NCBI GenBank assembly: GCA_036393335.1
Contig: DASWHD010000073.1
Span: 1-7,608, forward strand
Length of the DNA stretch: 7,608 nucleotides
DNA from: DASWHD01 sp036393335
GTDB taxonomy: Bacteria > CG2-30-53-67 > CG2-30-70-394
Reading direction: 5' to 3'
Position 1 is the stretch's first letter. The number at the start of each line of letters is the position of its first letter. The notes beneath the pieces were generated by a model. The model had not been told where the DNA came from. It did no database searches and worked only from the letters and a program-made list of their open reading frames with translations. The translations under genes were made by a program, and so were the position numbers. Positions 1-3,601 of the stretch are shown here, piece after piece.

Positions 1-147
1 CCCCTCGGCGCGGCGCACCGTGATCCCCGCGGGCTCCAGCAGGGCGACCCCCGCGGAGTCATAACCGCGGTACTCGAGACGCTCCAGACCGCCCAACAAG
101 ATCGGGAGGGCGGGTTGCTTGCCGATGTAACCGACGATGCCGCACAT
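1..147 (-). CDS. glmS: GlmS, glutamine--fructose-6-phosphate aminotransferase (N-terminal 49 residues, cut by window edge)
   Basis: GlmS converts fructose-6-phosphate and glutamine into glucosamine-6-phosphate and glutamate in the cytoplasm, the first committed step towards UDP-GlcNAc. The minus strand from the ATG at 147 stays open to base 1 and begins MCGIVGYIG, the class II (Ntn) glutamine amidotransferase start in which Cys2 becomes the catalytic nucleophile after Met removal. The conserved block LERLEYRGYDSAGVAL follows at residues 21-36. Only the start of the glutaminase domain is visible; both sugar isomerase (SIS) domains lie outside the window. A GAGGA ribosome binding site at 154-158 is 6 nt before the ATG and fixes the start. 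The gene is 160 nt downstream of glmU on the same strand, fitting its pathway, but the gap has its own repeats and a weak -10-like hexamer, so it may be transcribed separately. Identity is near certain. Confidence 0.96.
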   Translation of the reverse strand, partial: MCGIVGYIGKQPALPILLGGLERLEYRGYDSAGVALLEPAGITVRRAEG

Positions 148-164
148 GGGGTGTCCTCAACGTT

Positions 165-234
165 GGGGGATGGGGATTGGGGGGGGGGTGGGGGATGAGG
201 GAGTGGATGGCGGCCAGCGGCCAGCGGCGAGCAG
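165..234 (+). repeat. G-rich heptamer-periodic array with G10 run, left edge of the glmU-glmS gap
   Basis: Read in 7-nt steps from 165, the plus strand gives G-rich units such as GGGGGAT at 165 and GGGGATT at 172. It runs through a ten-G stretch (179-188) and continues in the same phase into CCAGCGG at 214 and again at 221, then CGAGCAG at 228. The segment 186-206 is an inverted match (18/21) to 300-320, with a perfect 11-nt core at 192-202 pairing with 304-314. G runs at 165-169, 172-175, 179-188 and 190-194 are separated by loops of 2, 3 and 1 nt, a strong G-quadruplex motif on the plus strand, which is the template strand for glmS. The array begins 18 nt upstream of the glmS ATG. The unit is degenerate; the period is seen in the sequence and any function is unknown. 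Confidence 0.7.
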
Positions 235-236
235 CA

Positions 237-242
237 ACTATA
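237..242 (-). promoter_or_regulatory. Weak -10-like hexamer upstream of glmS
   Basis: On the minus strand 242 to 237 reads TATAGT, five of six matches to the sigma-70 -10 consensus, in an otherwise very GC-rich gap between two arrays. No good -35 hexamer stands at 16-18 nt spacing (AAATGT at 17 nt is poor). If it were used, the glmS leader would be roughly 80 nt and would cross the C-rich complement of the G-rich array. This is a candidate only. Confidence 0.22.
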
Positions 243-269
243 CCGGAGGAGTGCCGCCAACATTTCATC

Positions 270-284
270 CGGCCCGCAGGGCCG
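270..284. repeat. Short GC hairpin beside the right-hand array
   Basis: CGGCCC at 270-275 and GGGCCG at 279-284 form a perfect 6-bp stem around GCA. It ends 2 nt before the C-rich array at 287. A similar but longer hairpin holds the same relative position in the divergent gap (2856-2874). No T-run follows on the minus strand, so it does not look like an intrinsic terminator for glmU. Confidence 0.5.
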
Positions 285-286
285 AC

Positions 287-321
287 CTTTCTCCCAACCC
301 CTATCCCTCATCCCGCACCCC
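287..321 (-). repeat. C-rich heptamer-periodic array overlapping the 3' end of glmU
   Basis: In 7-nt steps the plus strand reads CTTTCTC at 287, CCAACCC at 294, CTATCCC at 301, TCATCCC at 308 and GCACCCC at 315, so on the minus strand the units are G-rich like those at 165-206. The segment 300-320 is the inverted partner (18/21) of 186-206. The glmU stop codon (308-310) and its last few codons lie inside this array. Confidence 0.7.
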
Positions 322-1726
322 GTTTTTTCTCCGCGGCGATCTGGCGTGCACGGTCCAGGTACCTCTTGCCCGCCTCGGGCACGTTCTTCTGCGGGGCGCG
401 GGAGAGGGTGAGGGCACGTGGCGGGACGTCCTCGGTCACCGTCGTGCCGGCGCCGATCAATGCCCCCTCCCCCACGGTCACCGGCGCCACGAGCTGGGTG
501 TCGGAGCCGATGAAGACGTCGTCGCCGATCACGGTCTGATGCTTGTTGGCGCCGTCGTAGTTGCAGGTGATGGTGCCGGCGCCGATGTTCACCCCGGCGC
601 CCATCTCGGTGTCGCCGAGGTAGCTCAAGTGGTTGGCCTTCGAGCCCGCACCGATGCGCGACTTCTTCACCTCCACGAAGTTGCCGACCCGCGCCCCCTC
701 GCCCACCTCGGTGCCGGGCCGCAGGCGGCTGAACGGGCCGATGCGAACGTCCGTCGCGAGGGTGCACCCCTCCACGTGGGAGTAGCCGAGGTCCCGCACC
801 CGATCGCCGACCGCGGCGTCCAGATAGGTCGAGTACGGGCCGATCTCGCAGCCTTCCCCGATTCGCGTGGCACCGCGCAGGTAGACGCCGGGGTGGAGCA
901 CCGTATCGCGTCCCACCTGCACCCCGCTCTCCACGTAGGTGGTAGCGGGATCCACCAGCGTGACGCCACTCGCCAGCAACGCGGCGTTGACCGTGCGGCG
1001 GGCGTGGGCGGCGGCGTGGGCGAGGTCGAGGCGCGAGTTCACTCCGAGCACCTCCGCGGGCTCCGGATAGGACAGCGCCGCAACGCGCAGCCCCTCGGCT
1101 ACCGCCATCGCCACCACGTCGGGGAGGTAGAACTCGCCCTGCGCGTTGTCGCGGGTCACCTTGGGCAGGCAGCGGCGCAGGAGGTCGATGTCGAAGCAGT
1201 AGATGCCGGCGTTGATCTCGGCGATCGCCAGCTCCCCCGGTGTGGCATCTTTGGCCTCGACGATGCGCCGGAACTCGCCCGCGGCGTTGCGGACGATGCG
1301 CCCCAAGCCACCCGGCGCCGCCACCACCGCGGTGAATAAGGTGATCGCGGCCTGGCGCTCGTGGTGCGCCGCCACCAGCCGCACGACCTCGGCGTCGCGC
1401 AGCAGGGGCACGTCGCCACTCAACACCACCACGGCGCCGTGCAGGTCCGCCAGGACCGGCAGGCAGCGGCGTACCGCGTCGCCGGTGCCGAGCTGGGGTG
1501 TCTGATCGACGAGGGTGAGGTCGCGGTTGGCCGCCAGGTGACTCCGCACCCGCTCCCCGCCGTGGCCGACCACGACCACCGTCCTCGTCGGCCGGAGCGC
1601 GCGTGCGGTCGCCAGGACGTGGTCGATCATGGCCACCCCGTTGACCGGGTGGAGGACCTTCGGCAAGTCGGACTTCATGCGGGTACCCTGACCCGCGGCG
1701 AGGATGATGACGGCGATGGATGGCAT
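308..1726 (-). CDS. glmU: GlmU, bifunctional GlcNAc-1-phosphate uridyltransferase / glucosamine-1-phosphate acetyltransferase
   Basis: GlmU acetylates glucosamine-1-phosphate with acetyl-CoA and then couples the product to UTP, giving UDP-GlcNAc for peptidoglycan and LPS. The protein has 472 residues, near the family norm of about 456. The N-terminal uridyltransferase domain (about 1-232) has the nucleotide loop LAAGQGTRM at 9-17 with the following LPK, GTGDAV at 80-85, the metal-binding Asp105 in LSGDVPLL, NAGIYCFD at 172-179 and Asn230. The left-handed beta-helix acetyltransferase domain follows with hexapeptide repeats, RPGTEVG, VGNFVEVKK, the catalytic-type His366 in NHLSYLGD and the NYDGANKH block. 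The start at 1726 places the nucleotide loop correctly, but no Shine-Dalgarno sequence precedes it; the stop of a small upstream ORF lies 2 nt before the ATG, so coupled translation is possible. The last few residues (KKRGAG) are encoded by the edge of a heptamer array. It lies upstream of glmS, its pathway partner. Confidence 0.98.
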   Translation of the reverse strand: MPSIAVIILAAGQGTRMKSDLPKVLHPVNGVAMIDHVLATARALRPTRTVVVVGHGGERVRSHLAANRDLTLVDQTPQLGTGDAVRRCLPVLADLHGAVVVLSGDVPLLRDAEVVRLVAAHHERQAAITLFTAVVAAPGGLGRIVRNAAGEFRRIVEAKDATPGELAIAEINAGIYCFDIDLLRRCLPKVTRDNAQGEFYLPDVVAMAVAEGLRVAALSYPEPAEVLGVNSRLDLAHAAAHARRTVNAALLASGVTLVDPATTYVESGVQVGRDTVLHPGVYLRGATRIGEGCEIGPYSTYLDAAVGDRVRDLGYSHVEGCTLATDVRIGPFSRLRPGTEVGEGARVGNFVEVKKSRIGAGSKANHLSYLGDTEMGAGVNIGAGTITCNYDGANKHQTVIGDDVFIGSDTQLVAPVTVGEGALIGAGTTVTEDVPPRALTLSRAPQKNVPEAGKRYLDRARQIAAEKKRGAG

Positions 1727-1728
1727 GG

Positions 1729-1878
1729 CTAATGGATAGTAGACAGTAGGCAGTAGACAGTAGACAGGGGGATGGGGTACTGGGGGGCTGCTGGGGAAGG
1801 CGCTTGGCCGGGACGATCTGCCCGCTGCCAGCCATACACACCTGGGTCGGCGGCGAGATTGCGATGGCGTTCGTTCAT
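1729..1878 (-). CDS. Possible 49-residue leader ORF immediately upstream of glmU
   Basis: I do not recognise this ORF. It starts at an ATG at 1878, preceded on the minus strand by an AAGGGG-type ribosome binding site ending 6 nt away, and ends at a TAG (1731-1729) 2 nt before the glmU ATG. It starts 23 nt after the DUF502 stop. The protein begins MNERHRNLAADPGVYGW and has no signal peptide or membrane segment; roughly the last dozen residues (from LSTVY) are simply the translation of the TAGACAG-type array. In favour of a real gene: tight spacing on both sides, a plausible RBS, and the lack of an RBS at glmU. Against: it lies in a repeat-bracketed gap and its C-terminus is repeat sequence. 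It may be a non-conserved ORF whose role, if any, is translational coupling to glmU. Confidence 0.3.
   Translation of the reverse strand: MNERHRNLAADPGVYGWQRADRPGQAPSPAAPQYPIPLSTVYCLLSTIH
1740..1802 (+). repeat. TAGACAG heptamer array passing into a G-rich array
   Basis: Four consecutive 7-nt units follow the form TAGRCAG (R is A or G): at 1740, 1747 (TAGGCAG), 1754 and 1761. The 7-nt phase then continues in G-rich form, GGGGATG at 1768, GGGTACT at 1775 and GGGGGGC at 1782, fading near 1802. The core 1740-1760 is an inverted match (20/21) to 1895-1915, and the match extends to about 30/33 over 1740-1772. G runs at 1767-1771, 1774-1777, 1782-1787 and 1793-1796 with loops of 2, 4 and 5 nt form a second G-quadruplex motif. 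The array starts 14 nt upstream of the glmU ATG. Confidence 0.85.
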
Positions 1879-1887
1879 CACGTTCCC

Positions 1888-1915
1888 CTTTCTACTGTCT
1901 ACTACCTACTGTCTA
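1888..1915 (-). repeat. Inverted TAGACAG heptamer array overlapping the 3' end of the DUF502 gene
   Basis: On the minus strand the units read TAGACAG (1915-1909), TAGGTAG (1908-1902), TAGACAG (1901-1895) and a decayed TAGAAAG (1894-1888). This is the inverted partner of the array at 1740-1767, with the same order of the variant unit in second place. The TAG stop of the DUF502 gene (1904-1902) is part of the second unit. Confidence 0.85.
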
Positions 1916-2555
1916 CCTTTTCTGTAGGTAACTGTTGATTCATATCGGCGACCACTCCCGGCATCACCAACCCGCCGGAGATCACCACCTTCATCGCATC
2001 TTCCACCGTCAGTTCCACGGGGCGAGTGTGCGAGACCGGGACCACGAGGAGAAAGCCGCTGGTGGGATTGGGCGTGGTCGGGAGAAAGACCGTGACACAC
2101 GGCTCGGTAAGGGGTGCGGCGATCCGGCCGCGCGCCTCGCCGGTGACGAAGGCGATGGCCCAGCTCCCGGCGAGGGGGTACTCCACCAGCACCACCTGGG
2201 AGAATTGCCGGGGGTTCGCGCCGAGGATCGCCCCGACCACCTCGCGTGCGCCGCGGTAGATCGGACGCACCACCGGGATCCGCGCCAGGATCGCCTCGCC
2301 CCATGTCCCGAGGCGCCGGGCCACGAAGTTGCGCGACACCATCCCCACCAGCGGTATGACCAGCAGGACCACGACCACGCCGAGGCCCGGAATCTCCCGG
2401 CCGACGTAGCGCGCCGGTAGATCGCCCAGAATCCGATCGAGCGCTCCCACCACCGCCTTCAAGAGAAAGAAGGTCAGGAGCAACGGCACCAGCACCAGCA
2501 GGCCGGTCACGAAGTAGGCGCGCAGGCGATGCTTGACGGCACGGAAGAAGGACAT
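1902..2555 (-). CDS. DUF502 family inner-membrane protein
   Basis: A 217-residue protein of the DUF502 family, whose molecular function is not established. Two membrane segments are visible, at about residues 14-36 (preceded by a basic N-terminus, KHRLR) and 56-74. The soluble part carries the family blocks: PVVRPIYRGAREV at 94-106, a strand-rich FSQVVLVEYP...SWAIAFVTG stretch at 118-139, the signature VFLPTTPNPTSGFLLVVP at 156-173 and TVEDAMKVVISGG at 183-195. Length and order fit the family. The ATG at 2555 is supported by an AGGGAG ribosome binding site at 2563-2568, 7 nt away. It is the first gene of the minus-strand arm, diverging from tmk, and probably co-transcribed with glmU. The last four residues, VDSR, and the stop are encoded by a heptamer array, so the original C-terminus may have been altered. 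Confidence 0.9.
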   Translation of the reverse strand: MSFFRAVKHRLRAYFVTGLLVLVPLLLTFFLLKAVVGALDRILGDLPARYVGREIPGLGVVVVLLVIPLVGMVSRNFVARRLGTWGEAILARIPVVRPIYRGAREVVGAILGANPRQFSQVVLVEYPLAGSWAIAFVTGEARGRIAAPLTEPCVTVFLPTTPNPTSGFLLVVPVSHTRPVELTVEDAMKVVISGGLVMPGVVADMNQQLPTEKVDSR

Positions 2556-2580
2556 GGCGGGGCTCCCTGCGCTCGCCCAG

Positions 2581-2608
2581 GGGATAGGGGCTAGGGATTA
2601 GTGGCTAG
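2581..2608 (+). repeat. TAG-containing heptamer array, left edge of the divergent gap
   Basis: Four consecutive units end in TAG: GGGATAG at 2581, GGGCTAG at 2588, GGATTAG at 2595 and TGGCTAG at 2602. The segment 2588-2608 is an inverted match (18/21) to 2882-2902. The CTAG that closes the last unit (2605-2608) is also the left terminus of the inverted-repeat element beginning here. The array starts 26 nt upstream of the DUF502 ATG. Confidence 0.8.
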
Positions 2609-2788
2609 CCCGCATTTCTCACCAGGGATCGTGGCGAGCACGCGCAGATGGCCGTAGATCCTGGCTGGCCCGCAAGGCCGAGCCCGCAGGCAACCTTGCA
2701 GGTTGTCGAGGACTCGGACGAGGACACGGCCAGGAGATGCGGGCAGTTGCGCGAGCGGAGCAGATTCATGGTGAGAAATGCGGGCTAG
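2605..2788. mobile_element. 184-bp terminal-inverted-repeat element (MITE-like candidate)
   Basis: The ends are perfect 20-bp inverted repeats: CTAGCCCGCATTTCTCACCA at 2605-2624 and its reverse complement at 2769-2788. The match continues inwards to 24/26 (2605-2630 with 2763-2788). CTAG is palindromic, so the outermost four bases can be read either as repeat ends or as a 4-bp target duplication around a 176-bp core. The interior has a small hairpin (CAACCT / AGGTTG, 2691-2705) and no transposase; it is far too short to encode one. Minor ORFs cross it on both strands (2605-2769 minus, 54 aa; 2648-2788 plus, 46 aa), both ending in VRNAG-stop because that is the reading of the terminal repeat. 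The structure fits a non-autonomous insertion element mobilised in trans. A structured intergenic RNA or REP-type element is the alternative. Family not recognised. Confidence 0.65.
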
Positions 2789-2847
2789 AGGTGGATGCCG
2801 CCCTGCGGGCGACCATGAACAGTAGGTGTGGTGAAGCGCTCACCAGA

Positions 2848-2853
2848 AATAAT
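2848..2853 (+). promoter_or_regulatory. Weak -10-like hexamer upstream of tmk
   Basis: AATAAT matches the -10 consensus at five of six positions and is the only AT-rich hexamer near the tmk side of the gap. No acceptable -35 is seen at 16-18 nt upstream, and a strong hairpin begins 3 nt after it. Candidate only. Confidence 0.2.
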
Positions 2854-2855
2854 GC

Positions 2856-2874
2856 GCCGGGCCGAAGGCCCGGC
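2856..2874. repeat. Strong GC hairpin beside the right-hand array of the divergent gap
   Basis: GCCGGGCC at 2856-2863 and GGCCCGGC at 2867-2874 pair perfectly over 8 bp around a GAA loop. It is followed after 4 nt by the C-rich array at 2879. No U-tract follows on either strand, and it lies upstream of tmk rather than after a gene, so it is not a typical intrinsic terminator. It parallels the hairpin at 270-284. A weaker 5-bp hairpin (CGCCC / GGGCG, 2799-2811) lies between it and the mobile-element candidate. Confidence 0.6.
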
Positions 2875-2878
2875 ACCT

Positions 2879-2906
2879 CCCCTAACCCCTAATCCCTACC
2901 CCTTTC
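2879..2906 (-). repeat. Telomere-like CCCCTAA heptamer array, right edge of the divergent gap
   Basis: Units on the plus strand are CCCCTAA at 2879 and again at 2886, then TCCCTAC at 2893 and CCCTTTC at 2900; on the minus strand this reads as TTAGGGG-type repeats. The segment 2882-2902 is the inverted partner (18/21) of 2588-2608. It lies 50 nt upstream of the tmk ATG. Confidence 0.8.
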
Positions 2907-2924
2907 AAGCACCCCGTGGGGTAT

Positions 2925-2944
2925 CCTCCGTGATCCACCGGAGG
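2925..2944 (+). promoter_or_regulatory. tmk ribosome binding site inside a short hairpin
   Basis: GGAGG at 2940-2944 is the only Shine-Dalgarno sequence before tmk, 12 nt from the ATG at 2957. It is the 3' arm of a perfect 6-bp stem, CCTCCG (2925-2930) with CGGAGG (2939-2944), around an 8-nt loop. Such a stem could limit access to the site, but short GC-rich stems arise by chance in DNA of this composition. Confidence 0.35.
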
Positions 2945-2956
2945 CAGCGTGACGCA

Positions 2957-3601
2957 ATGGAGAGAGGCCAGCTTATCACCTTCGAGGGCGGCGACGGGGT
3001 CGGCAAGACGACCCAGGCCCAGCGCCTCGGGGACTTTCTCCGCGCCCGCGGTGTAGCGGTGGTCACCACTCGCGAACCGGGCGGCACCGCCCTGGGGCGG
3101 GAGATCCGCCGGCTGCTGGTGACCGACGGCCCCACCGCGCCGGTGGCGCGGGCCGAGCTGTTTCTCTACCTGGCGGACCGCGCCCAGCACGTGGAGGAGG
3201 TGATTCGCCCCGCCCTGGCGGCCGGCCAGTGGGTGATATGCGACCGGTTTGTGGATTCCACCATCGTCTATCAGGGGGCCGGTCGCGGCCTCGGCGAGGT
3301 GTGGCTCGAAGCGCTGTGTCGCCAGACCACCGGCGGCCTCTGGCCCGACCTCACCCTGTGGCTCGCCGTGTCACCGGCGGAGGCAGGCCGGCGTCTCGCG
3401 GGTCGCGGTGGTCCCGACCGGCTGGAGGCGGAGGGCGAGACATTCCAACGCCGCCTCCACGACGCCTTTGCCCGGCGCGCCGCCGCCGATCCGAGCCGCT
3501 GGCTGCGGATCGACACGGCCGCCGAGGTCGAGGCCGTCGCCACGACCATCGCCTGGGAAGTGACGCGCCGCTACCCCCACCTGGCGGAGGGCGGACAATG
3601 A
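2957..3601 (+). CDS. tmk: Thymidylate kinase
   Basis: Tmk phosphorylates dTMP to dTDP with ATP in the cytoplasm, an essential step of dTTP synthesis. The 214-residue protein matches the family length. It has the P-loop GGDGVGKT at 11-18, TREPGGT at 38-44, the DRF motif with Asp96-Arg97 followed by STIVYQGAGRGL, and a LID-type segment AGRGGPDRLEAEG near 148-160. The P-loop lacks an Arg in the variable positions, as in bacterial type II enzymes. The frame is open upstream to an ATG at 2828, but those 43 codons translate the repeat region (hairpin and C-rich heptamers) and add residues absent from the family, so the ATG at 2957 behind GGAGG is chosen. It overlaps holB by 4 nt (ATGA), indicating translational coupling. 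It is the first gene of the rightward operon. Confidence 0.97.
   Translation: MERGQLITFEGGDGVGKTTQAQRLGDFLRARGVAVVTTREPGGTALGREIRRLLVTDGPTAPVARAELFLYLADRAQHVEEVIRPALAAGQWVICDRFVDSTIVYQGAGRGLGEVWLEALCRQTTGGLWPDLTLWLAVSPAEAGRRLAGRGGPDRLEAEGETFQRRLHDAFARRAAADPSRWLRIDTAAEVEAVATTIAWEVTRRYPHLAEGGQ

Noticed and set aside
148..307. glmS ribozyme or other riboswitch in the glmS leader
   Set aside because: The gap is only 160 nt, half of it repeat arrays, and I see no glmS ribozyme core; the nearby hairpin is a simple 6-bp stem.
137..1339. 400-codon plus-strand ORF opposite glmU
   Set aside because: A GC-rich antisense shadow, rich in Ala, Gly, Val and His with no domain pattern, while the minus strand encodes a full GlmU with all motifs.
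1740..1915. TAGACAG arrays as a CRISPR array or as iteron-type origin
   Set aside because: Units are 7 nt with no spacers, in two inverted blocks; no replication initiator gene or AT-rich unwinding region is nearby, and similar arrays occur in all three gaps.
2605..2788. Inverted-repeat element as an intrinsic terminator or CRISPR-like repeat pair
   Set aside because: It lies between divergent gene starts, its arms are about 140 nt apart with no U-tract, and there are only two inverted copies, not regularly spaced direct repeats.
2879..2906. CCCCTAA units as a true telomere end
   Set aside because: The tract is internal, only four degenerate units long, and flanked on both sides by chromosomal genes.
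2828..2956. N-terminal extension of tmk from the ATG at 2828
   Set aside because: These 43 codons translate the GC hairpin and C-rich heptamer array (PLTPNPYP...), precede the P-loop by an abnormal distance and have no ribosome binding site; the ATG at 2957 fits the family and has GGAGG upstream.
3229..3597. Long extension of the holB frame into tmk
   Set aside because: It is an out-of-frame shadow of tmk, Arg/Pro-rich and unlike HolB; the ATG at 3598 has a Shine-Dalgarno site and the 4-nt overlap typical of coupled genes.
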